From assembly GCF_014204945.1 (NCBI RefSeq), contig NZ_JACHMN010000002.1, forward strand, positions 248,001-312,000: 64,000 nt of DNA. The letters run 5' to 3'. Positions within the stretch are counted from its first letter, which is position 1, and each line of letters begins with the position of its first letter. The notes beneath the pieces are model-generated. The model made no database searches. It was not told the origin of the DNA and was given only the letters and a program-made list of their open reading frames with translations. This stretch comes from Allocatelliglobosispora scoriae (GTDB taxonomy: Bacteria; Actinomycetota; Actinomycetes; Mycobacteriales; Micromonosporaceae). This document shows, piece by piece, positions 15,921-24,368 of the stretch. The position numbers and the translations under genes are program-made.

Positions 15921-16478
15921 CTAGGTGGTTGAGACCGGGACTCGATGGGGCGCGCGGTAGAGAGCGGCCGCGACGGCGCTGAACACGGCGACGAGCGCGG
16001 CGTTGACCGCCACGGCGAGCCAGCCGATGTTGGCTATGTGGGCCACTGGCCAGACGATGGCGCTCGCTGCGAGAAGCGCGGCGGTCCAGGTCGGGGCGAC
16101 CCCGCGCAGTACGACGGCGCCGAGCAACAAGGTCAAGGGGAAGCACAGGCCGAGTGGTTTGATCAGTACGGCGACGCCGGTGGCGTCGACCAGGTCGGTG
16201 TCGCCGATCGAGACGTGGATGGTGTTGAATCCGTAGGCGACGTTGCCGGCCGCGCCTAACGCGCCGACGATGAGGAGGACGGCCGCCAGACGGCCATTGC
16301 CTAGGGTAACGAGGCGAACCATGACCACGGTGTAGCCGACTGCGCCGAGGACGTGTGCCACCGCGGCGGTTGGATCGTCCCAGCCGCGTGTCGCGTACAA
16401 GAGGTCGGCAATCAGATAGATGGCGGGCGCGACGAGAAGCGACGCGGTGAGTAGGCGCCCCAGCGGTGTGGAAGTCAT
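15921..16478 (-). CDS. Six-helix integral membrane protein, unknown function
   Basis: 185 residues, almost entirely hydrophobic, with about six helices (first at 8-27: LLTASLLVAPAIYLIADLLY). It looks like the small actinobacterial membrane proteins found beside histidine kinases. The start ATG at 16478 is only ~100 nt from the kinase start on the other strand, so they share a divergent promoter region and may be co-regulated. No catalytic motif is visible. Confidence 0.7.
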   Translation of the reverse strand: MTSTPLGRLLTASLLVAPAIYLIADLLYATRGWDDPTAAVAHVLGAVGYTVVMVRLVTLGNGRLAAVLLIVGALGAAGNVAYGFNTIHVSIGDTDLVDATGVAVLIKPLGLCFPLTLLLGAVVLRGVAPTWTAALLAASAIVWPVAHIANIGWLAVAVNAALVAVFSAVAAALYRAPHRVPVSTT

Positions 16479-16584
16479 GGTTCCACCGTCGTCGCGTCCA
16501 TGCGTTGTGGCATCCGGGCTGGCCCTCGACATTGGCAGGGTTAACCCTGGTCCTATCGCGCTTCTGGGCTGGCAGGATACAGCT

Positions 16585-18516
16585 GTGATCCGGGCAGCCG
16601 CACAGCGCTGGGCATTGGGCACGGCGACCGCCGTGCTGGTCGGCGGCGGTTTCGCGCTTGGTCTGAACGTCGGCAACCTACATAACGGTCTCATCGCCGC
16701 ATCGTTTGGCGCGGTCGGGCTGTACGTGGTCCACCGCAGACCAGGCAGCCGCGAGGGTTGGCTGTTCGTCGCTGTCGGCGTCACCCATGCGGTGATGTTC
16801 GCGGGTCGTCAGTACGGCCTGCACTCGGGCCCGCTTCCGGGTGCTTCCTGGATCGGCTGGCTCGGGGTCTGGCCGCTCCCGCTGGTGCTGGTGCTGGTCG
16901 GCGTGGCGGTGATGTGCTTCCCGACGGGCCGGCTCCCGTCTCGTGGATGGGTGCCGGTCCTCGGCGTACTCGCCGCGATGGGGCTCGTCCTTTCCACGGT
17001 CTCGGCGCTGTGGCCGGTGGAGTACGGACGCACCGGCCTGGTCGCCGGTCATCCGCTTGATCTTCCAGGGTTCTCCACCGCGGACGCCTTCTACAGAGTC
17101 GCCCGCCCGGTCGGCTATCTGCTGTTCCAGCTGACCTGGGTCGCCTGCGTGGTGGCGCGGGTGCGGCGCGCCCGCGGTGACGAGGCCCGCCAACTGCGCT
17201 GGTTCCTCTACTCGGCAACGATGTCCGCCGCCGTGATGGTGCTCGGCCTGGCGGTGTGGGGATCGCCGATTCCCGGCACGCTGACAGCGCCGCTGCTCGC
17301 CGTGGCAGCCGGTGCAGCGATCCTGCGGTACCGCCTTTACGACATCGACCCTGTCATCAACAAGTCGCTGGTCTTCGGTGCGATGGCGGTGTTGGTGACC
17401 CTCGGCTACGCAGTCGTCGTGACCGGCATGGGCCGCCTCGTCAGCGGGTACGGCAACCTGCTGTCGTTACTGGCCACTGGTCTCGTGGCGGTGATCTTCG
17501 AGCCCCTTCGCCGGCGTGCGCAGCGGCTGGCAGACCGCGTCGTCTACGGGCGGCGGGCCTCTCCCTATGAGGCGCTGGCTCGGCTGTCGGCGCACTTCAC
17601 CGCCCCTGCCGGTGGACTGCTCGACGGTATCTGCGCAACCGTTGCCGACGCCGTCGGAGCGCACGAGGTGACGCTGTGGACCGGCCCGGCCGACACGTTG
17701 CGGGCGGTGTCCGTCTGGCCGACCACGACCTCTCTCCCGACCGGGTCTCGCACGTTCGCCGATCTGGTGGCGGTGCCGGTACGCCACGACGGCCGCTTCC
17801 GTGGAGCGATCACCGTGACCAAAGCTCCGGGTGACACCCTGTCGATCGCCGAGCAGCGCGTAGTCGGTGACCTGGCTGCCCAGGCCGGCCTGGTCCTGGA
17901 GCTACGGGCGACCGCCCAGCGACTGGTCGCGGCCGGAGACGCCGCACGGCGGCGGCTGGAACGCGACCTGCACGACGGCGCACAACAACGTCTGGTCAAC
18001 GTCGCGATGGAACTCGGCAGGGTGGTACGGCTCGCCACGACGGCGGGCGCCGCGGAGGTCGCGGCTCAAGCCGACGACGTACGCCGACAGTTACTCGATG
18101 CCACCGCTGAGCTACGCGAGTTGGCGAGGGGGCTGCACCCGGCGGTGCTGACCCAGGACGGTCTCGAGGCCGCGATCAGCTTCCTCGCCGACCGGTCGCC
18201 GTTGCCGGTACGGCTGACGGTGCTGGTGGCCCGTCGGTTGTCAGCCGAAGTCGAGTCCACGGCGTACTTCGTGGTCAGCGAGGGACTGACCAATGCCGCC
18301 AAACACTCTGGCGCCGACGCGGTAACGGTTCGGGTGGTCCTCGCCGGGGCCAGTCTGGTCACCGAGATCTCGGACGACGGCTGCGGCGGTGCAGCCACAC
18401 GGCCGGGCAGCGGGCTGGAAGGCCTGGCCGACCGGCTCGCGACGCTCGATGCCCGCCTGACGGTAGAGAGCGGCCCGGCCGGCACTCACCTGAAGACGGT
18501 GATCCCATGCGGGTGA
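16585..18516 (+). CDS. Sensor histidine kinase (HisKA_3, NarL-class)
   Basis: 643 residues from GTG 16585 (AGGAT upstream). In-frame codons back to 16420 overlap the divergent gene and look non-coding. The N-terminal half holds about ten hydrophobic segments, then a GAF-like linker (~335-440). The dimerisation/phosphoacceptor helix has RDLHDGAQQRL with His463. The ATPase domain has the N-box VSEGLTNAAKHSGAD and the G-boxes DDGCGGA and GSGLEGLADRL. It would autophosphorylate and pass phosphate to the response regulator encoded next, with which it overlaps by 10 nt. The signal is probably membrane-related; unknown. Confidence 0.92.
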   Translation: MIRAAAQRWALGTATAVLVGGGFALGLNVGNLHNGLIAASFGAVGLYVVHRRPGSREGWLFVAVGVTHAVMFAGRQYGLHSGPLPGASWIGWLGVWPLPLVLVLVGVAVMCFPTGRLPSRGWVPVLGVLAAMGLVLSTVSALWPVEYGRTGLVAGHPLDLPGFSTADAFYRVARPVGYLLFQLTWVACVVARVRRARGDEARQLRWFLYSATMSAAVMVLGLAVWGSPIPGTLTAPLLAVAAGAAILRYRLYDIDPVINKSLVFGAMAVLVTLGYAVVVTGMGRLVSGYGNLLSLLATGLVAVIFEPLRRRAQRLADRVVYGRRASPYEALARLSAHFTAPAGGLLDGICATVADAVGAHEVTLWTGPADTLRAVSVWPTTTSLPTGSRTFADLVAVPVRHDGRFRGAITVTKAPGDTLSIAEQRVVGDLAAQAGLVLELRATAQRLVAAGDAARRRLERDLHDGAQQRLVNVAMELGRVVRLATTAGAAEVAAQADDVRRQLLDATAELRELARGLHPAVLTQDGLEAAISFLADRSPLPVRLTVLVARRLSAEVESTAYFVVSEGLTNAAKHSGADAVTVRVVLAGASLVTEISDDGCGGAATRPGSGLEGLADRLATLDARLTVESGPAGTHLKTVIPCG

Positions 18517-19151
18517 TGCTCGCCGACGACGCCGTACTGTTCCGTGAGGGCATGGCCCGCGTCCTCACCGACGTCGGATTCACCGTGACCGGACAGGCGG
18601 GCGACGGTGCGGCGCTGCTCGGCCTCGTGCGCGCCGACCCGCCAGACGTAGCCGTGATCGACCTGCGTATGCCACCCGGCTTCTCCGCCGAGGGCATCGA
18701 CACCGCGGCCGCGATTCGCGCGACGGTTCCCGGCATAGGCCTGATGCTGCTGTCGCAGTACGTCGAGGTGCACCACGCCCTACGGCTCATGACCGAGTTC
18801 GACGGCGGCGTGGGCTACCTGCTCAAGGACCGCGTCTCCGACCTCGTCGCGTTCGGGACGGACGTGCGCAAGGTGGCCGGCGGCGCAACCGTCATCGACC
18901 CCGAGCTCGTTGCTCGGCTCGTAGCTCGCCGCCGCGAGCTCGATCCCCTCGACAAGCTCACCGACCGAGAGCGTGCCGTGCTCGCCCTGATGGCCCAGGG
19001 TCTGTCCAACGCCGCCGTCGCCGCCGACCTGTACCTGGCCATCAAGACCGTCGAGGCACACGTCACGTCGATCTTCAGCAAGCTCGGACTCGTCCAGCAC
19101 GACAGGGAACACCGTCGCGTCCTGGCTGTCCTCACATTCCTGCGGGCCTAA
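18507..19151 (+). CDS. Response regulator, NarL/LuxR family
   Basis: 214 residues. The receiver domain has acidic pocket residues Asp7/Asp8, phosphoacceptor Asp52 in AVIDLRM and the conserved Lys in GYLLKDR. The LuxR-type HTH spans about 145-210 (LTDRERAVLALMAQGLSNAA, then KTVEAHVTSIFSKLGL). It starts inside the kinase gene (10-nt overlap), a standard cognate pair. The C-terminal QHDREHRRVLAVLTFLRA is typical. Targets cannot be read, but the divergent membrane protein at 15921 is a candidate. Confidence 0.93.
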   Translation: MRVMLADDAVLFREGMARVLTDVGFTVTGQAGDGAALLGLVRADPPDVAVIDLRMPPGFSAEGIDTAAAIRATVPGIGLMLLSQYVEVHHALRLMTEFDGGVGYLLKDRVSDLVAFGTDVRKVAGGATVIDPELVARLVARRRELDPLDKLTDRERAVLALMAQGLSNAAVAADLYLAIKTVEAHVTSIFSKLGLVQHDREHRRVLAVLTFLRA

Positions 19152-19199
19152 GCCGCGTCGCGAAGTGGGTTGTCGGTGGTGTGGGGCAGGGTGCGGGTT

Positions 19200-19596
19200 G
19201 TGGCTCGTTTCACCGCGTTCCGGTTCACTATGGACCCGGCGCCGGGGCAGGAGGTCCTGTTGCGGCGGTATGCGGGTGCGCCCCGGTTCGGGTACAACCA
19301 GTGTTTGCGCCTGGTCAAGGGTGCCCTGGATGCCAAGGCCCATGGCGGTGTGGTGAAGGTCCCGTGGACCGGGCTTCGACTTGATCAACGCGTTCAACGG
19401 GTGGAAGCGGTCTGCGGATGCCGGCCGGGTGATGGTCGCCGCCGGCGACGGCACGGTGACCGTCGAGGCGACCGGTCTGGCGTGGCGGGGTGAGGTGCGT
19501 CAGCAGGTGTTCGAGGAGGCTGTGGTCGACCTTGGGCGTGCCGTCGTGGCGTCGGGGCGTGTCTGGCCAGCCACGGGCTCGTTACACAGCGCATAG
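19200..19596 (+). pseudogene. Frameshifted, 3'-truncated TnpB (IS605/IS607-type OrfB)
   Basis: The frame from GTG 19200 reads MARFTAFRFTMDPAPGQ and continues AGAPRFGYNQCLRLVKGALD to VPWTG, the N-terminus of an actinobacterial TnpB. An extra G at about 19371-19373 shifts the frame. The continuation LINAFNGWKRSADAGRV and then LAWRGEVRQQVFEEAVVDLG is in the next frame and stops at 19596. The RuvC catalytic domain and zinc ribbon are missing, so there is no nuclease. No TnpA and no clear transposon ends were found. It is the footprint of an old insertion next to the recombinase. Confidence 0.78.
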
Positions 19597-19632
19597 TCAG
19601 ACTTCGATGCTGTGACGTTTGAAGGGCTTCCC

Positions 19633-21105
19633 ATGCCACACGCTTCACTGCCTGATGGAACGGACCTGCTGGGGTGGTGGCTTCGCCAGCCCACACGGCG
19701 CGGGCGTCTGCGGAGCCGCCGTGTTCCGGCCGCTGATCCGTTCGGCATTCGGTTCGCGTTCTATGGCCGGATGTCGACGAGGGAGTTCCAGGACCGCTTG
19801 TCATCGGCGCGCTGGCAGCGCGACTTCGCCGAGGAGTTGGTCGACGGCCGGGGCGTGGTCGTCGCGGAGTTCTTCGACGTCGGCTGTTCCCGGCGGCTGC
19901 CTTGGCTTCAGCGCCCCGAGGCTTCGCGGCTGCTCGCGGCGATGGCCGACCCGGCCCGCGCGTTCGACGCGATCGTCGTCGGCGAGTTCGAGCGTGCGTT
20001 CTGCGGTGATCAGTTCCGTGTGCTGGCTCCGCTGCTCGAACTCTATGGCGTCGAGTTGTGGTTGCCTGAGCTCAACGGCCCGGTCGACGCTACCAACGAG
20101 CTGCACCTGTCGTTGTTGGCGTTGCTCGGTGTGCATTCGAAGCGGGAGGTTCAGCGGTCGCGGTTCCGGGCGAAGGCCGCGATGCGCGCCCAGGTGATCG
20201 AGCAGGGCCGACACCTCGGTGGCCGGCCACCGTACGGCTACCGCCTCGTCGACGCCGGCCCGCACCCGAACGCGGCGCACGCGCGATGGGGTCGCATGGT
20301 CCAACGCCTGGAACCCGACCCCGTCACCGCACCCCATGTCCGGTGGATCTTCGCGCAGCGGCTCGCCGGTCGCAGTGTCACCAGGATCGCGCACGACCTC
20401 AACGACCGGCAGGTGCCGTGCCCGTCCGGCTACGACCCGGGACGCAACCCGCACCGCAGCGGCACATCCTGGACGTTGCGCACGGTCGCGGCGATCCTCG
20501 CCAACCCCCGCTACACCGGGCGGCAGGTCTGGAACCGCCAGCACACCACCCGCGGTCCGCTCGACATCGCCGACGACCTCCTCGGACAGTCGGAAACCCG
20601 CCGCTGGACCGACCTGCAACAGTGGGTGATCTCCCGCGACGTCGCCCACGAACCGCTCGTCAGCGAGCGTGACTTCGTCGCCGCCCAGTGGACTAGCGCC
20701 GTCCCCGCACCCTTTGACGGCAACCTGAACCGGTACCTGCTCAACGGGTTGATCCGCTGCCGGGAATGCGGCCGGATCCTCGATTCACATTGGGTCAACG
20801 GTCACCCGGCATACCGATGCCGCCACGGCAGCCGCAGCTCAACCACCGCAGTCGGCGACCGGGTACGCAACGTCTACATCCACGAGACCAAGGCCATCCA
20901 GCAACTCGCAGAACACCTCGGAATACCAGACTCCGACCCCCACATGGTGGTCCAAGCATTACTTGAACACGACGCCCAGGTCACCTGCGCTGTCGGAGGC
21001 GTACTCGGCATCCATTTCGCGCCAACCCCCACGGCGACGAATCAGCGTCCGGCGATACCGCAACAGCGTCTAGCAGCAAAAACCCCCACCGATTGCCATC
21101 ACTGA
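19633..21105 (+). CDS. Serine recombinase (resolvase/invertase N-terminus, Recombinase domain, zinc ribbon)
   Basis: 490 residues. The catalytic domain begins RFAFYGRMSTREFQDRLSSA with nucleophile Ser48. FDAIVVGEFERAF follows in place of the usual VVYKLDRLSR. The Recombinase domain covers about 190-320 (GRPPYGYRL, WTLRTVAAILANPRYTGRQVWNR) and a zinc ribbon CRECGRIL...YRCRHG about 375-400. ATG 19633 with GAAGGG 8 nt before is preferred to GTG 19612. Large serine recombinases integrate phages and integrative elements. Its last codons lie inside the terminator of the tRNA-Leu gene, so its present C-terminus (AAKTPTDCHH) may be a junction product. Confidence 0.87.
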   Translation: MPHASLPDGTDLLGWWLRQPTRRGRLRSRRVPAADPFGIRFAFYGRMSTREFQDRLSSARWQRDFAEELVDGRGVVVAEFFDVGCSRRLPWLQRPEASRLLAAMADPARAFDAIVVGEFERAFCGDQFRVLAPLLELYGVELWLPELNGPVDATNELHLSLLALLGVHSKREVQRSRFRAKAAMRAQVIEQGRHLGGRPPYGYRLVDAGPHPNAAHARWGRMVQRLEPDPVTAPHVRWIFAQRLAGRSVTRIAHDLNDRQVPCPSGYDPGRNPHRSGTSWTLRTVAAILANPRYTGRQVWNRQHTTRGPLDIADDLLGQSETRRWTDLQQWVISRDVAHEPLVSERDFVAAQWTSAVPAPFDGNLNRYLLNGLIRCRECGRILDSHWVNGHPAYRCRHGSRSSTTAVGDRVRNVYIHETKAIQQLAEHLGIPDSDPHMVVQALLEHDAQVTCAVGGVLGIHFAPTPTATNQRPAIPQQRLAAKTPTDCHH

Positions 21106-21119
21106 CAACCGTGGGGGTT
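21081..21119. terminator. Bidirectional terminator shared by tRNA-Leu and the recombinase
   Basis: AACCCCCAC (21081-21089) pairs perfectly with GTGGGGGTT (21111-21119). On the minus strand the hairpin is followed by a T-run (GTTTTTGCTG), a classic intrinsic terminator for tRNA-Leu, which ends 5 nt away. The recombinase stop codon (21103-21105) lies in the loop. Confidence 0.8.
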
Positions 21120-21123
21120 AACG

Positions 21124-21207
21124 TGTCCGAGGGGGGACTTGAACCCCCACGCCCGTTAAGGGCACTAGCACCTCAAGCTAGCGCGTCTGCCATTCCGCCA
21201 CCCGGAC
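21124..21207 (-). tRNA. tRNA-Leu (anticodon GAG)
   Basis: 84 nt on the minus strand. Acceptor stem GTCCGGG with CTCGGAC (one G-U), D-arm GGCGGAATGGCAGACGC, anticodon stem CTAGC/GCTAG with loop TTGAGGT (anticodon GAG, reads CUC), a long variable arm TGCCCTTAACGGGCG as expected of leucine tRNAs, and T-arm GGGGGTTCAAGTCCCCC. The 3' CCA is not encoded. The 3' end faces the recombinase gene, the usual geometry of an integration site. Confidence 0.95.
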
Positions 21208-21447
21208 AGGGTGCGTCCGGCCTGCTCAACCGGGGTATTCCCGGTTGTTCGGGCCGCACGCTGGACAACTTTACACGGCCCCTCACGGCCTCGCATCCGG
21301 GTACCCACTGTGGCGTAAACCCCCTGTTCAACCCGTGTTTGAACCGGATAAAACCTCCCTCGACCTGCCAGATTGCCACTAGCTGCGATCATCAGTAGCG
21401 TTATCGGACAGCGGGGACGGGCGATTCACTTCGGGCAGGAGCAGGGC

Positions 21448-22275
21448 GTGGCGCGGGAGATCGAGTGGCAGCCGGATTGGCGCTGGTCCCGAATGCACCC
21501 CGCCTGGGTCCGCTGGCTACCGTGCGCGATCGCCAGCCTGCGGGTCGTCCCGGCCGACGCGGACGCCTTCCCGCGCAGCTGGTGGGACCAGCCGGAGCTG
21601 GAGACGCCATGGGATGAGCCGATCTGGTGCGACCCGGGGTCCCTCGACGAGTGGATCGAGTCCAACACCCTCGACGCCGCCCCGGAGCTCGTCGACGCGA
21701 CCGCCCAGCTCGCCGAGTCGCACTACGACCAGATCATCGACGCCCGCAGCCGCCGGATCGAGACCTTCACGGCGCTGTGCCGGGGCGCCGGGATCCCGGT
21801 CCCGCTGACCCTGCGCCAGCTTCTGGACTGCCTGATCGCGCTCGGCGTCTTCGACTCGTTCACGGGCGAGGACGGCGAGCAGTGGGTCGCCGGCAACCTC
21901 GACATCAATCCGCTCGACGTGCTGGGCTTCTCGGCGGCCGAGGCCGCCGAGGAGGCCACGATGCAGCAGGTGGAGCGCGGGGTCATCGCGGGCATCGGCC
22001 TGCGTCGCGCCGCCGAGGCCCTGGGCCCCGATTCACCCCCCGATTGTGTACGCGTGACGTTGCGCGAGCTGAGTGACTTCGCGGATCTGCCGCCCCTCGC
22101 CGTCCGGCGCGCCCTGGGCGTGGTGGTCGAGACGAGCGACTGGATCTCCGTGGACGACGAGACGGACCTGGTCACCGTCGGGCTGGACACCCCGATCACG
22201 ATCCACGCGGAGTATTCGCGGCTCGCCACCGTCTACGAGATGGACGAGCTGCAGGCTCCGGAGCACATGATCTAG
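21448..22275 (+). CDS. Conserved hypothetical soluble protein
   Basis: 275 residues from GTG 21448, chosen for CAGGAGCAGGG just upstream. Rich in Asp/Glu and Trp (WQPDWRWSRMHPAWVRWLP near the N-terminus), with no signal peptide or membrane segment. The second half looks helical (GFSAAEAAEEATMQQVERGVI in blocks) and ends with a possible winged-helix-like part (LREL..FADLPPLAVRRALGVVVET). I do not recognise the family. It is the first gene to the right of the tRNA-Leu, probably resident chromosome. Confidence 0.65.
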   Translation: MAREIEWQPDWRWSRMHPAWVRWLPCAIASLRVVPADADAFPRSWWDQPELETPWDEPIWCDPGSLDEWIESNTLDAAPELVDATAQLAESHYDQIIDARSRRIETFTALCRGAGIPVPLTLRQLLDCLIALGVFDSFTGEDGEQWVAGNLDINPLDVLGFSAAEAAEEATMQQVERGVIAGIGLRRAAEALGPDSPPDCVRVTLRELSDFADLPPLAVRRALGVVVETSDWISVDDETDLVTVGLDTPITIHAEYSRLATVYEMDELQAPEHMI

Positions 22276-22312
22276 ATCAGCCGATCGGTGGATGGCGGCC
22301 AGCCGTGTGTTG

Positions 22313-22322
22313 GAAACGTTTC
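22313..22322. promoter_or_regulatory. LacI-family-like operator palindrome
   Basis: GAAACGTTTC is a perfect 10-bp palindrome with the central CG typical of LacI/CcpA-type operators. It lies ~290 nt before the secreted protein gene and 38 nt after the hypothetical gene, so the target is uncertain. Confidence 0.35.
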
Positions 22323-22457
22323 ATGGGCCGGTGGATTTCTCTGGCTGAATATGCGCCTATGTCATCGATTGGCATGCTCCGATTGCCGTGCGACCAAAGC
22401 AGTTTCGTCCCTCCGGGGGCTTTCCTCGGAGCCCGCCAGTGCGTACTGTTCATAGAA

Positions 22458-22507
22458 GTTTGAGGCCCGCGCCGCTTCCCCGTGGCAGCGTGGGTCTCAA
22501 ACCTTTT
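22458..22507 (+). terminator. Intrinsic terminator with T-run
   Basis: GTTTGAGGCCCGCGC (22458-22472) pairs with GCGTGGGTCTCAAAC (22488-22502) with two internal mismatches and is followed by CTTTT. Either it terminates the upstream gene 180 nt away or it acts as an attenuator in the leader of the gene at 22611. Confidence 0.7.
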
Positions 22508-22610
22508 ATGGGGATGGGCCCTGTCCGAGCATCCCCGATGCGTGTTCCGCTCTGCGGAACACCGGGTTGGACGCCTTCCGGTTGTCGATGACAGTCGAGG
22601 CATGTCGTCG

Positions 22611-23129
22611 ATGCTCAAGGCTCTCCTCGCGCTCACGCTGACCGTCGCCATCGTGCCGGTGGTCGCCGCCCCCGCGCACGCGAGCCCACTGGACCTCACC
22701 TGCGCGGTGGGGACGGAAACCGAGTCCTACCACCCGGGTCTGCGCCTGTTCTCCCAGACGGTCACCGTCACCGTCCAGCGGATCCTGTCGAGCTGCGTGT
22801 CGGTGTCGCATCCCGCGGTGACCTCCGCCGTCATCACCGTCAGCGTCAGTGCGGAGAAGTCCTGTCTGGATGCGTTGCCCGAGCCCAGCACCGGATCGTT
22901 CCCGATCACCTGGAACACCGCGCAGAGCAGCGTTTTCACCTTCAACCGGACGGTCGCGATCGTGGGCGGGGCCACCGTCATCACCAGGACCGGGACGATC
23001 ACCTCCGGCCTGTTCAGCGGCGCGACCGCGGTGAACACCACCATCCTTCCGGTCACCAACCCGCTCGACTGCCTTTTCGAGCCGGGGCTGACCGCCGCAT
23101 CGGGGACGTCCGCCCTCGTGCTCAGTTGA
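22611..23129 (+). CDS. Secreted protein of unknown function, paralogue of the protein at 15327
   Basis: 172 residues from ATG 22611; GAGG lies 10 nt before it, too close for ATG 22602. Signal peptide MLKALLALTLTVAIVPVVAA, cleavage near AHA-SP. The mature part repeats the pattern of the 15327 protein: CAVGTETESYHPGLRLFSQ, a central SSC, SFPITWN, and GATAVNTTILPVTNPLDCLF near the end. Cysteine count and spacing are similar, so disulfides are likely. Unknown function. Confidence 0.72.
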   Translation: MLKALLALTLTVAIVPVVAAPAHASPLDLTCAVGTETESYHPGLRLFSQTVTVTVQRILSSCVSVSHPAVTSAVITVSVSAEKSCLDALPEPSTGSFPITWNTAQSSVFTFNRTVAIVGGATVITRTGTITSGLFSGATAVNTTILPVTNPLDCLFEPGLTAASGTSALVLS

Positions 23130-23244
23130 CGCCCCTGCGCCGGGCGGGGCGAGCCGCCCCGCCCGGCGGTGGCGGCGGGTGCGGCAAGCCAACTTTGCGA
23201 CGCAGGCGAGACCTTGAGCGGCTCGCGGACGCATGCTGTCGGCC

Positions 23245-24315
23245 ATGCGAAACCTTCTCCGATTCGGCGCGGCAGCACTCATGGCGGCCGGGTTCGCCGT
23301 CGCGCTCCCCTCCCCCGCGCAGGCCGTGGTCTCCGCCGACGGCTACGTCTGGGCGAGCCAGCCCGATGCGGTGAGCTACACCGCCACGACCGGTTACGAG
23401 CGCAACTCCACCGGCGGCACCGTGCAGGTCAGCCGCTCCGGGACCGGTGTCTACCAGGTGCGCTTCACGGGGATGGCGACCAGTGGCGGTGTGGCCCACG
23501 CCCGGCCCTACGGCTCCGGCAACAACAGGATCTGCACGGTGGCGAGCTGGGGCCCGTCCGGCGCCGATCAGGTGGTCAACGTGCGGTGCTTCGACGCGGG
23601 CGGCGTACCGGCGAATTCGCTCTTCACGGCCCACTTCAGCAACCGGACCGCGGCCGCGGGGTCGTTCGGGTATTTCTGGGCCCATGATGCGACGCCGGCG
23701 GGCGGCGGTTACGTGCCGAGCGGCGCCTACGCCTACGACTCGACCGGGCTCACCAACCATGTGACCAGGCAGTCCACGGGTGTCTACATGCTCCAGATCG
23801 GCGCGGTGGACGCCTACTTCCCGGTCGGGCACGATGATGGGGTCTACCAGATCACCGCTTACGGGACCGCTGCGGTGCGGTGCGAGGTGTTCGGGGAGAA
23901 CGACGAGGATCCGACCCCGATCGGCGTCTTCTGCCACAACCACAACGGCGTACTGGTCGATTCCCGGTTCTCGGTGAGCTACTCGCACAGCGTGACCGTG
24001 CTCGGCACCGCCACCGCGGCCTTCGGCAACATCCACTCCCGGCACTCCTGGATGAGCCCGGTGTTCTACCCGGCAGGCTGGTGGAACTCGGCGGGCGGCG
24101 CGCCGACCATCACCACGCTCGGCACCGGCCGCTACCGGGTGGCGTTCCCGGGCCTGTCGATCGGGTCCGGCTACGCGGTCGCGGGCTCGCGCGGTGACAC
24201 GTCGACCTACTGCACCGTGGCGTTCTGGGGGTCGAACTCTGTGACGGTGAACTGCTACGACCAGGTCACCGACGCCTATGCCGACAGCGACTTCACCGTC
24301 GCCTTCACCGCCTGA
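23245..24315 (+). CDS. Secreted protein with three internal ~105-residue repeats
   Basis: 356 residues from ATG 23245 (ATG 23233 is also possible; neither has a clear Shine-Dalgarno). Signal peptide MRNLLRFGAAALMAAGFAVA, cleavage near AQA-VV. The mature part is three tandem units, each opening with an aromatic strand (GYVWASQP, SFGYFWAHD, AFGNIHSRHSW), then TGVYQV/TGVYMLQI/TGRYRVAF, a CTVASWG/CEVFGEN/CTVAFWG cysteine strand, and NVRCFD/GVFCHN/TVNCYD before the closing D-F-S strand. Paired cysteines per unit imply disulfide-stabilised beta modules. No named domain recognised. Confidence 0.75.
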   Translation: MRNLLRFGAAALMAAGFAVALPSPAQAVVSADGYVWASQPDAVSYTATTGYERNSTGGTVQVSRSGTGVYQVRFTGMATSGGVAHARPYGSGNNRICTVASWGPSGADQVVNVRCFDAGGVPANSLFTAHFSNRTAAAGSFGYFWAHDATPAGGGYVPSGAYAYDSTGLTNHVTRQSTGVYMLQIGAVDAYFPVGHDDGVYQITAYGTAAVRCEVFGENDEDPTPIGVFCHNHNGVLVDSRFSVSYSHSVTVLGTATAAFGNIHSRHSWMSPVFYPAGWWNSAGGAPTITTLGTGRYRVAFPGLSIGSGYAVAGSRGDTSTYCTVAFWGSNSVTVNCYDQVTDAYADSDFTVAFTA

Positions 24316-24368
24316 GGACCGCGCCGACCGGTGCGACCCGCCCGGGTCGCGCCGGTAGCATCCGGGAG

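Larger units (their letters stand above)
22276..22610 (+). other. 335-nt intergenic region with operator-like palindrome and terminator
   Basis: No gene. It contains the palindrome GAAACGTTTC at 22313-22322 and a T-tailed hairpin at 22458-22507 (both listed). The span 22330-22450 is otherwise featureless; its lower GC suggests promoter DNA. Confidence 0.5.

Noticed and set aside
19200-19596. Programmed frameshift in TnpB
   Set aside because: TnpB is not known to use frameshifting, and the catalytic domain is missing altogether, so decay is the simpler reading.
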